64,000 nt of DNA, taken from the NCBI RefSeq assembly GCF_001613465.1, contig NZ_BDCK01000035.1, positions 1-64,000 on the forward strand, written 5' to 3'. A model generated the notes under the pieces. The model was given only the letters and a program-made list of their open reading frames with translations, was not told where the DNA came from and ran no database searches. Source of the stretch: Nocardia niwae NBRC 108934 = DSM 45340 (lineage in GTDB: Bacteria; Actinomycetota; Actinomycetes; Mycobacteriales; Mycobacteriaceae). Below are positions 24,628 through 31,981 of this stretch, piece after piece. The position numbers and the translations under genes are program-made. The stretch's first letter is position 1; each line of letters starts with the position of its first letter.

Positions 24628-26442
24628 ATGACGTCGAGCACCGACGCCGGTCCGACCGATCAGCCCACGCCCGAACCCCAGCCCGGGCACCGCGCGCGTC
24701 CCGACCGCCCGGCCTCCGAACGCCGTGTCCGCCCGGACCGCCCGCGTCCCGAGGCGACCTCCACCGGCCCGCGCGCCCGCACGGGTAAGCCCGTGCGCCG
24801 TAAGGCCGAAGGCCAGTGGGCGCTGGGCTACCGCGAGCCGCTGAACCCGAACGAGCAGTCCAAGAAGGACGACAACCCCCTCAACGTCCGCGCCCGCATC
24901 GAGAACATCTACGCCAAGACCGGCTTCGACGGCATCGACAAAGGCGACCTGCGCGGCCGGTTCCGCTGGTGGGGCCTCTATACCCAGCGCGAGCAGGGCT
25001 ACGACGGCACCTGGACCGGCGATGAGAACATCGACCTGCTCGAGGCCAAGTACTTCATGATGCGCGTGCGCTGCGACGGCGGCGCGCTGAACCTCGCGCA
25101 GCTGCGCACGCTCGGTCAGATCTCCACCGAGTTCGCCCGCGACACCGCGGATCTGTCCGACCGGGAGAACGTGCAGTACCACTGGATCGAGGTGGAGAAC
25201 GTCCCCGAGATCTGGAAGCGGATCGAAGCGGTCGGCCTGAAGACCACCGAGGCGTGCGGCGACTGCCCGCGCGTGGTGCTCGGGTCCCCGCTGGCGGGCG
25301 AGTCGCTGGACGAGGTCATCGACCCCACGCCCGCGATCGAGGAGATCGTGCGCCGCTACATCGGCAAGAAGGAGTACTCCAACCTGCCGCGCAAGTTCAA
25401 GACCGCGATCTCCGGGCAGCAGGACGTGGTGCACGAGATCAACGATGTGGCGTTCATCGGCGTCGTGCACCCCGAGCACGGCCCCGGCCTGGACCTGTGG
25501 GTCGGCGGCGGCCTGTCCACCAACCCGATGCTGGCGCAGCGGGTGGGCGTGTGGGTGCCGCTGGCGGAGGTGCCGGACGTGTGGGAGGCCGTCGTCTCGA
25601 TCTTCCGCGACTACGGCTACCGCCGCCTGCGCACCAAGGCGCGCCTGAAGTTCCTGATCAAGGACTGGGGTATCGAGAAGTTCCGTCAGGTGCTGGAGGA
25701 CGAGTACCTGAAACGCAAGCTGATCGACGGTCCGGCGCCGGAACAACCGACCAAGCCGATCGACCACGTGGGCGTGCAGCGGCTGCGCAACGGGCTCAAC
25801 GCCGTCGGCTTCTCCCCCATCGCGGGCCGGGTCTCCGGCACCGTCCTGACGAGGGTCGCCGACGCGGTGCAGCGGATCGGCTCCGACCGCGTCCGGTTCA
25901 CCCCGTATCAGAAACTGATCGTGCTCGACGTGCCCGACGACAAGGTCGACGCTCTGATCGACGAGCTGGAACCACTCGGCCTGCAGGCGCGGCCCTCGCT
26001 GTGGCGGCGCAATCTGATGGCCTGCACCGGCATCGAGTTCTGCAAGCTCTCCTTCGCCGAGACGCGGAAGCGGTCCCAGGCGCTGGTGCCGGAGCTGGAG
26101 GAACGGCTGGCGGACCTGAACGCGCAGCTGGACGTCCCGATCACCATCAACATCAACGGTTGCCCGAACTCGTGCGCCCGCTCGCAGATCGCCGACATCG
26201 GGTTCAAGGGCCAGCTGGTCGACGACGGCAGCGGGAATCACGTGGAGGGCTTCCAGGTTCACCTCGGTGGCAGCCTCGGCTTCGACAGCGCCTTCGGGCG
26301 CAAGCTGCGCCAGCACAAGGTGACCACGCAGGAATTGGGCGACTACATCGACCGCGTGGTGCGCAATTTCGTCAAGCAGCGTACGGACGGCGAACGGTTC
26401 GCCCAGTGGGCGGTCCGCGCCGACGAAGCCGACCTGAGATAA
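24628..26442 (+). CDS. sirA: Ferredoxin-dependent sulfite reductase SirA
   Basis: A 604-residue protein. It has two ferredoxin-like/SiR half domains and the siroheme-[4Fe-4S] cysteines Cys466 and Cys472 (ACTGIEFC), Cys512 and Cys516 (NGCPNSC). It reduces sulfite to sulfide with six electrons from ferredoxin. The first ~60 residues are a disordered Pro/Arg-rich extension. It is close to mycobacterial SirA (Rv2391), formerly called nirA, and the genomic company of cysH and cysDN supports sulfite over nitrite. ATG 24628 follows caggag. It is the first large gene of the operon, behind the Cys leader. Confidence 0.95.
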   Translation: MTSSTDAGPTDQPTPEPQPGHRARPDRPASERRVRPDRPRPEATSTGPRARTGKPVRRKAEGQWALGYREPLNPNEQSKKDDNPLNVRARIENIYAKTGFDGIDKGDLRGRFRWWGLYTQREQGYDGTWTGDENIDLLEAKYFMMRVRCDGGALNLAQLRTLGQISTEFARDTADLSDRENVQYHWIEVENVPEIWKRIEAVGLKTTEACGDCPRVVLGSPLAGESLDEVIDPTPAIEEIVRRYIGKKEYSNLPRKFKTAISGQQDVVHEINDVAFIGVVHPEHGPGLDLWVGGGLSTNPMLAQRVGVWVPLAEVPDVWEAVVSIFRDYGYRRLRTKARLKFLIKDWGIEKFRQVLEDEYLKRKLIDGPAPEQPTKPIDHVGVQRLRNGLNAVGFSPIAGRVSGTVLTRVADAVQRIGSDRVRFTPYQKLIVLDVPDDKVDALIDELEPLGLQARPSLWRRNLMACTGIEFCKLSFAETRKRSQALVPELEERLADLNAQLDVPITININGCPNSCARSQIADIGFKGQLVDDGSGNHVEGFQVHLGGSLGFDSAFGRKLRQHKVTTQELGDYIDRVVRNFVKQRTDGERFAQWAVRADEADLR

Positions 26443-26462
26443 GTGTCGACGGGAGATCAACT

Positions 26463-27179
26463 GTGACAACCGAACTCGCGGAAAAGCTGTCCGAGGACGA
26501 GCTCCGCGCCATCGCCGCGCGCGGTGCCGCCGAACTCGACGGCGCCTCGGCGACCGAACTCCTGCAATGGACCGAGGACACCTTCGGCACGAACTACATC
26601 GTGGCCTCCAACATGCAGGACGGCGTGCTCGTGCACCTGGCCGCGGGCATCCGCGCCGGCGTGGACGTGCTGTTCCTGGACACCGGCTACCACTTCGCCG
26701 AGACCATCGGCACCCGGGACGCGGTCGAGGCCGTGTACGGGGTGAACGTGGTCGACGTCCGCCCGGAACACACGGTCGCCGAACAGGATCGGCTGCTGGG
26801 CAAGGATCTGTTCGCCCGCGAGCCGAACGAGTGCTGCCGGTTGCGCAAGGTGGTCCCGCTGCAGAAGTCGCTCGCGGGATACAACGCCTGGGTCACCGGC
26901 ATCCGCCGGGTGGAGGCGCCGACCCGCGCCAACGCGCCGCTGATCTCGTTCGACGAGGCATTCGGACTGGTGAAGATCAACCCGATCGCGCCGTGGTCCG
27001 ACGACGAGATGCAGGACTACATCGAAAAGCACGGCATCCTCGTCAATCCCCTGGTCGAGGAGGGGTATCCGTCCATCGGCTGCGCTCCGTGCACGCGGAA
27101 GCCGGAGCCCGGAGCCGATCCCCGAAGCGGTCGTTGGGCCGGCCTCGCCAAGACCGAATGCGGGTTGCACACAGCATGA
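26463..27179 (+). CDS. cysH: Adenylylsulfate (APS) reductase CysH
   Basis: A 238-residue protein. The iron-sulfur cysteines of APS-type reductases are present: Cys124-Cys125 (NECCRLRK) and Cys207/Cys210 (GCAPC). The catalytic Cys233 is in the C-terminal KTECGLHT. These mark it as a 4Fe-4S APS reductase that yields sulfite and AMP using thioredoxin, rather than a PAPS reductase. It starts at GTG 26463, 20 bp after sirA. The stop codon overlaps an ATG (27176) that opens the first copy of the 78-bp tandem repeat. Confidence 0.95.
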   Translation: MTTELAEKLSEDELRAIAARGAAELDGASATELLQWTEDTFGTNYIVASNMQDGVLVHLAAGIRAGVDVLFLDTGYHFAETIGTRDAVEAVYGVNVVDVRPEHTVAEQDRLLGKDLFAREPNECCRLRKVVPLQKSLAGYNAWVTGIRRVEAPTRANAPLISFDEAFGLVKINPIAPWSDDEMQDYIEKHGILVNPLVEEGYPSIGCAPCTRKPEPGADPRSGRWAGLAKTECGLHTA

Positions 27180-27405
27180 CCGAGTCAGGGCCCGGAGGAG
27201 GCAGCCTGCGTAACCACGTAGGGCCCCCTCGGGCATGCGGAAAAAGACACAGCATGACCGAGTCAGGGCCCGGAGGAGGCAGCCTGCGTAACCACGTAGG
27301 GCCCCTCGGGCATGCGAAGAAGGACACAGCATGACCGAGTCAGGGCCCGGAGGAGGCAGCCTGCGTAACCACGTAGGGCCCCCTCGGGCATGCGAAGAAG
27401 GACAC
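27173..27405 (+). repeat. Three 77-78-bp tandem repeats between cysH and cysD
   Basis: Copies begin at 27173, 27251 and 27328 and end where the real cysD start begins (27406). Each starts agcATGACCGAg, contains the hairpin cctgcgt-aacc-acgtagg (first copy 27205-27222) with one G-T wobble, flanked by gggccc, and ends with an aagaagga-like Shine-Dalgarno region before the next ATG. The units duplicate the translation start signal of cysD. The second copy is 77 bp and the others are 78, which changes frame between units. Confidence 0.9.
27176..27334 (+). CDS. 52-codon ORF made of two repeat units
   Basis: It runs from an ATG that overlaps the cysH TGA to a TGA that overlaps the next repeat's ATG at 27331. 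It encodes two copies of MTESGPGGGSLRNHVGP. Both junctions have the ATGA form used for translational coupling. It may serve only to pass ribosomes from cysH to cysD. The peptide has no recognisable function, and whether it is translated is untested. Confidence 0.35.
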   Translation: MTESGPGGGSLRNHVGPPRACGKRHSMTESGPGGGSLRNHVGPLGHAKKDTA

Positions 27406-27408
27406 AGC

Positions 27409-28341
27409 ATGACCGAAACCATTCGAAGCGAACGTTCGCTCGGCATCAGCGATTTCGACACCCTCGCCGCGCTGGAGTCCGAGGCGATCCACATCTTCCG
27501 CGAGGTCGCGGGCGAATTCGAGCGGCCGGTGATCCTGTTCTCCGGCGGCAAGGACTCCACCGTGCTGCTGCACTTGGCGCTCAAGGCGTTCTGGCCCGCG
27601 CCGCTGCCGTTCGCGCTGCTGCACGTGGACACCGGGCACAACCTGCCCGAGGTACTGGAATTCCGGGACAAGGTGGTCGAGCGTTACGGCCTGCGCCTGC
27701 ACGTGGCGAAGGTGGAGGACTACCTCGCCGACGGCAGGCTCACCGAGCGCCCCGACGGCATCCGCAACCCCTTGCAGACCGTCCCGCTGCTGGACGCGAT
27801 CAGCGAGCACCGGTTCGACGCCGTGTTCGGCGGCGGACGCCGTGACGAGGAGCGTTCGCGCGCCAAGGAGCGGATCTTCTCGCTGCGCAACGCCTTCGGC
27901 CAGTGGGACCCGAAGCGGCAGCGTCCCGAGCTGTGGAATCTGTACAACGGGCGCCACGCACCGGGTGAGCACGTGCGGGTGTTCCCGCTGAGCAACTGGA
28001 CCGAGCTGGACATCTGGCGCTACATCGCCCGCGAGGACATCGACCTGGCGAGCATCTACTACGCGCACGAACGTCCGGTGTACCTGCGCGACGGCATGTG
28101 GATGACGCCCGGCGTGTGGGGCGGCCCGCGCGACGGCGAGGTGCTGGAGACCCGGTCGGTGCGCTACCGCACCGTGGGCGACGGTTCCTCCACCGGCGCC
28201 GTGCTTTCCGACGCGGCCGACAACGAGGCGATCCTCGCCGAAGTCGCCGCGTCCCGACTGACCGAACGCGGCGCGACCCGCGGTGACGACCGCGTCTCCG
28301 AAGCCGCGATGGAAGACCGCAAACGAGAGGGTTATTTCTGA
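27409..28341 (+). CDS. cysD: Sulfate adenylyltransferase small subunit CysD
   Basis: A 310-residue protein. The PP-loop SGGKDS is at residues 45-50. The conserved FGGGRRDEERSRAKER and HEREVPLSNWTELDIW-like blocks (here VFPLSNWTELDIW) identify CysD, and the C-terminus RKREGYF is canonical. With CysN it makes APS from sulfate and ATP. ATG 27409 has a good upstream gaagaagga. A longer form from ATG 27331 would add 26 repeat-encoded residues and stays in frame. cysN follows after one base. Confidence 0.96.
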   Translation: MTETIRSERSLGISDFDTLAALESEAIHIFREVAGEFERPVILFSGGKDSTVLLHLALKAFWPAPLPFALLHVDTGHNLPEVLEFRDKVVERYGLRLHVAKVEDYLADGRLTERPDGIRNPLQTVPLLDAISEHRFDAVFGGGRRDEERSRAKERIFSLRNAFGQWDPKRQRPELWNLYNGRHAPGEHVRVFPLSNWTELDIWRYIAREDIDLASIYYAHERPVYLRDGMWMTPGVWGGPRDGEVLETRSVRYRTVGDGSSTGAVLSDAADNEAILAEVAASRLTERGATRGDDRVSEAAMEDRKREGYF

Positions 28342-28342
28342 C

Positions 28343-29638
28343 ATGTCCGACCTATTGAGGCTGGCCACCGCCGGTTCTGTCGACGACGGCAAGTCCACTC
28401 TGGTCGGACGCCTGCTCTACGACACGAAATCCGTTCTGGCCGACCAGATCGACGCCGTCACCCGCGCGTCGGTGGACAAGGGTCTCGCCACACCGGATCT
28501 CTCGCTGCTCGTGGACGGACTGCGCGCGGAACGCGAACAGGGCATCACCATCGATGTCGCCTACCGCTACTTCGCCACGCCGCGCCGCTCCTTCGTGCTC
28601 GCGGACACCCCCGGGCACGTGCAGTACACCCGCAACACCGTGTCCGGCGCGTCCACCGCGCAACTGGTGATCCTGCTGGTCGACGCGCGCAAGGGCGTCA
28701 TCGAGCAGACCCGCAGGCACGCCGCCGTGCTCGCGCTGCTCGGCGTGCCGAAGCTGGTGCTCGCGGTGAACAAGATCGATCTGGTGGACGACGCCGCCGC
28801 CGTCTTCGCCGCGATCTCCGCGGAGTTCAACGAGCTGACCAGCACGCTGGGCTGGTCGAGCGAGGACGTGCTGGAGATCCCGGTCTCGGCGCTGCACGGC
28901 GACAACATCGCCACCCGGTCGGACAACACCCCGTACTACGACGGCCCCTCGCTGATCGAGCACCTGGAGTCGGTGCCGGTCGACGCCGACAGCACCGGCA
29001 GCCACGCGCTGGGCTTGCGGTTCCCGGTGCAGTACGTGATCCGGCCGCGTACCGCCGAGCACCCGGACTACCGTGGCTACGCCGGGCAGATCGCCGCGGG
29101 CGCGGTCGCCCCGGGCGACGAGGTCGTGGTGCTGCCCTCGGGTATCCGCACGACCGTGGAGCGGATCGACACTCCCGACGGCGAACTCGCGGTGGCGCAG
29201 GCGGGACGCAGCGTCACGTTGATCCTCGCCGATGACGTGGATATCTCCCGGGGCGACATCATCGCCTCGACCGCCGACGCCCCGGAGCCGGTCGACGCCT
29301 TCGACGCCACCGTGTGCTGGCTGGGCGACAAGCCGCTGCGCCCCGGCGCGCGACTGCTGCTCAAGCACGGCACCCGCACCACCCAGGCGATCGTCGGCGC
29401 GCTGCTGGAGCGCTTCGACGAGCAGCGCCTGGCGGCCGATCCGAACCCGGAGTCCTTGGAGCTCAACGACATCGGGCGCATCTCGGTGCGGGTCGCCGAG
29501 CCGATCGCGGCCGACGACTACCGAGCGAACCGGCACACCGGAAGCTTCCTGCTGATCGACCCGGCCGGTGGCAACACGCTGGCGGCGGGCCTGGTCGGCG
29601 ACGTGCTGACCGCCGTCGAGGTCGGCACCGGAGCCTGA
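28343..29638 (+). CDS. cysN: Sulfate adenylyltransferase large subunit CysN (GTPase)
   Basis: A 431-residue translation-factor-type GTPase. G1 is GSVDDGKST (residues 11-19), G3 DTPGH and G4 NKID, followed by two beta-barrel domains. It couples GTP hydrolysis to APS formation by CysD. The C-terminal APS kinase domain of the mycobacterial CysNC fusion is missing, and the protein ends just after the second barrel. This fits the APS-type CysH upstream. ATG 28343 lies one base after the cysD stop. Confidence 0.96.
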   Translation: MSDLLRLATAGSVDDGKSTLVGRLLYDTKSVLADQIDAVTRASVDKGLATPDLSLLVDGLRAEREQGITIDVAYRYFATPRRSFVLADTPGHVQYTRNTVSGASTAQLVILLVDARKGVIEQTRRHAAVLALLGVPKLVLAVNKIDLVDDAAAVFAAISAEFNELTSTLGWSSEDVLEIPVSALHGDNIATRSDNTPYYDGPSLIEHLESVPVDADSTGSHALGLRFPVQYVIRPRTAEHPDYRGYAGQIAAGAVAPGDEVVVLPSGIRTTVERIDTPDGELAVAQAGRSVTLILADDVDISRGDIIASTADAPEPVDAFDATVCWLGDKPLRPGARLLLKHGTRTTQAIVGALLERFDEQRLAADPNPESLELNDIGRISVRVAEPIAADDYRANRHTGSFLLIDPAGGNTLAAGLVGDVLTAVEVGTGA

Positions 29639-29639
29639 G

Positions 29640-30479
29640 ATGGCCGTGCGGCGAGCTTTTTTCGGCGACCCGCCGGTTCCGCGCGCCTGTGGCCCGGCGT
29701 CCCGGCTCGATCATCCGGGCGCGCTCGACCGGAGCGCGGCGCGGCCGCCCGCGCTGATCGCGGTGGCCCACGGCAGTCGTGACCCGCGCTCGGCGGCGAC
29801 CGTGGCGGAGATGGTCGGCGCCGTCGCGGCCACGCGTCCTGACCTCGACGTCCGGACCGCGTTCCTCGATCTCACCGCTCCGTCGGTGGAACAGGTCGTG
29901 GACGCCGTCGCCGCCGATGGGCACACCCATGCCGTGGTGACGCCGCTGTTGCTCGGTAGCGCCTTCCACGCCAGGGTCGACCTGCCCGGACTGCTCGCCG
30001 CCGCCCGCGCACGGCATCTCGGGTTGCGCCTGACCCAAGCCGACGTGCTCGGCGCGGACGCCGGATTGATCGGTGTGCTGCGCGACCGCGTGCTCGCCGC
30101 AGTCTCCGGGCGGGCGGGGGCGGATCGGCGCCTGGGCGTCGCCGTCGCGGCGGTGGGCTCGTCGTCGGCCGCGGCCAACGCACGCACCGCCGAAGTGGCC
30201 ACGCGCCTGGCCGCCCACACCGGTTGGCACACCGAGATGTGCTTCGCGACCACCGAACCGTCGGTGACCGAAGCGATCGCACGACTGCGCGCCCGCGGCG
30301 CGGACCACGTGCTGGTCGCCCCCTGGTTTCTCGCACCAGGGTTGCTGACCGATCGCCTCGCCCACGCGGCGCCGCGGGCGATCCACGCCGATGTGCTCGG
30401 CGCGCATCCGGCCCTCACCCGGGTCGTCCTGGATCGCTATCACGCGGCAATTACGCAGACGCGCGCGCTCTCGGCGTGA
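29640..30479 (+). CDS. Sirohydrochlorin chelatase (CbiX/SirB type)
   Basis: A 279-residue protein made of two CbiX-like half domains. The first carries AVAHGSRDPRS with His44 and SAFHARVDLP; the second has VLVAPWFLAPG. It inserts Fe2+ (or Co2+) into sirohydrochlorin. In this operon it would supply siroheme for SirA, as Rv2393 next to sirA-cysH in M. tuberculosis. The first 38 residues are a nonconserved extension, so a later start is possible. It begins one base after the cysN stop and ends the operon. Confidence 0.88.
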   Translation: MAVRRAFFGDPPVPRACGPASRLDHPGALDRSAARPPALIAVAHGSRDPRSAATVAEMVGAVAATRPDLDVRTAFLDLTAPSVEQVVDAVAADGHTHAVVTPLLLGSAFHARVDLPGLLAAARARHLGLRLTQADVLGADAGLIGVLRDRVLAAVSGRAGADRRLGVAVAAVGSSSAAANARTAEVATRLAAHTGWHTEMCFATTEPSVTEAIARLRARGADHVLVAPWFLAPGLLTDRLAHAAPRAIHADVLGAHPALTRVVLDRYHAAITQTRALSA

Positions 30480-30497
30480 CCGTTCGGCGTCGAACGG
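30480..30497 (+). terminator. Hairpin after the sulfate-reduction operon
   Basis: ccgttcg pairs with cgaacgg around a 4-base loop, starting immediately after the chelatase stop codon. There is no T-tract, which is common in high-GC actinobacteria. It is a likely operon end. Confidence 0.5.
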
Positions 30498-30561
30498 CCG
30501 ACCCGGTCCCTGGGAACCACGGAGTCGTCCGCCGGCGCGCTCCTCGTGCTAGGAACATGGC

Positions 30562-31248
30562 ATGGTCGAGTCGTTCCGCACCACCTCCTGCGCCAGCCAC
30601 GGGCACCCGGAGTTCACCGTCGTCTTCACCGAGCCGCAGTTGCCCGGCATGGAGCACTGGCTGCTGTCGTATCTGGAGTCCACCGTCGCGGCGGGCACGC
30701 AGTACCGCCCGGGCGAGACGATCCGGATCGGCTGGAATCTGGTCCGGGTGCGTGGCCGCGACGACGGCACCCTGGGGCTCGCCGAGCGCACCGATACGCA
30801 GACCTGGGCCGAGCAGGTCGACCGCACGCTGCGCGACGTCTGGTATCAGCGCGAAGTGGCGGCCGGTGTCGGCTTGACCGATCGCCTGGACTTTCCCGCC
30901 GAGGACCAGCAGGCGATTGTCTCGTCCTGCGGGCTGGAATCCCCGGTGCTAGTCCTGGCCCGTGCCGCGACCGACGACCCGGAATTCTCCGGCTGGTCGG
31001 TCGAGTGCTTCGAAGACCACGCGCATCGCGCGTCGTACTACACCACGCTGCTAGAACTGGCCACCGCCATGCCGTTCGCGGTGCAATTCCTCGCGCTTCC
31101 GGCCACGACCACGGTGCTGATCGAAAGCCCCGAGATCACCCCCACCGGAGCCATCCGGCCGCACATCGTGGACGCCGACGGCGTCGAATTGTGCCCGATG
31201 CCGGGCTCTTACCTGGACTACCTGGTCAACGGCTCACCAGCGGACTAG
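30562..31248 (+). CDS. Hypothetical protein, family not recognised
   Basis: A 228-residue soluble protein with alternating strand and helix character and no signal peptide or membrane segment. A WNLVRVRGR segment and the C-terminal CPMPGSYLDYLVNG are the most distinctive parts. I do not recognise a family. Coding character is good and there is no competing frame. It lies alone between the cys operon and the TetR gene. Confidence 0.65.
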   Translation: MVESFRTTSCASHGHPEFTVVFTEPQLPGMEHWLLSYLESTVAAGTQYRPGETIRIGWNLVRVRGRDDGTLGLAERTDTQTWAEQVDRTLRDVWYQREVAAGVGLTDRLDFPAEDQQAIVSSCGLESPVLVLARAATDDPEFSGWSVECFEDHAHRASYYTTLLELATAMPFAVQFLALPATTTVLIESPEITPTGAIRPHIVDADGVELCPMPGSYLDYLVNGSPAD

Positions 31249-31878
31249 TCACCGGCCTCCGAGCAGATCCGCCACGACGGCGTACGCGGTGCGCACGCCC
31301 CGCTCGTCGCCCAGCTGCCGCGCGGTGTGCGCCGCGGCGATCACCGCGTCCAGTTCGAAGGCCACCGCCTCGGCGGAACGGCCGTCGAGATGCTCCTGCT
31401 CTCGAGCGCGGCGAATCTCCCTCGTCAGGAATGCGAGCCAGTCCCGGCGGTCTTCGGCGATGGCGTCGCGTACCGGTCCCGGTCTGCTGTCGAATTCGGC
31501 GAGAGTCGCGACGCGGAAGCACCCGCCGGGAAATGCCGGGTCGGCCACCTGACCCAACCAGCGCTCGACCAGGGCGCGCAGGCGCGGTAGTCCCGCGGGC
31601 TCGCGCAGGCTCGGCGTGATGACCTCGTCGACGAAGACCTGCCGCGCGGTCTTCACCGCGGCGAGCTGCAAACTCTCCTTGCTGCCGAACAGGGTGGCGA
31701 TGCCGCTTTTGCTCAGCCCCAGATCGGCTGCCAAACGGCCGATGCTGAGGCCGGTGAGGCCTTCGACGGAGGCCACGTCGGCGGCGCGGCGAGCGATCGA
31801 CGCCCGCGCACGGGCGCCTTTTGCCAAGCGCTGATCGGTTTCGCGCGGGTGGCCGCCCGCAGTGACGGACTCGGTCAT
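31249..31878 (-). CDS. TetR-family regulator of the MFS/SGNH cassette
   Basis: A 209-residue protein. The N-terminal HTH is at about residues 25-70 (LSIGRLAADLGLSKSGIATL, then FGSKESL), with a TetR_C-type ligand domain after it. It is divergent from the MFS gene over 103 bp that contains two palindromes. It probably represses the exporter until an inducer binds. ATG 31878 begins the conserved region. It stops next to the convergent hypothetical gene. Confidence 0.9.
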   Translation of the reverse strand: MTESVTAGGHPRETDQRLAKGARARASIARRAADVASVEGLTGLSIGRLAADLGLSKSGIATLFGSKESLQLAAVKTARQVFVDEVITPSLREPAGLPRLRALVERWLGQVADPAFPGGCFRVATLAEFDSRPGPVRDAIAEDRRDWLAFLTREIRRAREQEHLDGRSAEAVAFELDAVIAAAHTARQLGDERGVRTAYAVVADLLGGR

Positions 31879-31906
31879 GACGTCATTCTTCCACTTGGAC
31901 GTTGCA

Positions 31907-31920
31907 CATACGAACGTATG
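31907..31920. promoter_or_regulatory. TetR operator candidate 1
   Basis: catacgaacgtatg has perfect 6-bp arms around two central bases. It lies 29 bp before the TetR gene and 62 bp before the MFS gene, where binding would block one or both divergent promoters. Confidence 0.6.
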
Positions 31921-31935
31921 GTCGTACTTTAAGTG

Positions 31936-31953
31936 AACGAACGATCGTGCGTT
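31936..31953. promoter_or_regulatory. TetR operator candidate 2
   Basis: aacgaacgatcgtgcgtt is an 18-bp dyad with a single mismatched pair, 28 bp upstream of the MFS start. Together with the other palindrome it gives two sites in one divergent promoter region, but the two sequences differ, so they may bind different proteins. Confidence 0.5.
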
Positions 31954-31981
31954 TTGTTTCCCCACTTCCTAAGGACTCCTC

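Noticed and set aside
24628..26442. Nitrite reductase NirA
   Set aside because: The fold cannot separate nitrite from sulfite reduction by eye, but the operon with cysH, cysD, cysN and a chelatase and the Cys leader favour sulfite.
27173..27405. Short CRISPR array
   Set aside because: The repeats are directly adjacent with no unique spacers, and the units contain start codons and ribosome sites of the flanking genes. It is a tandem duplication.
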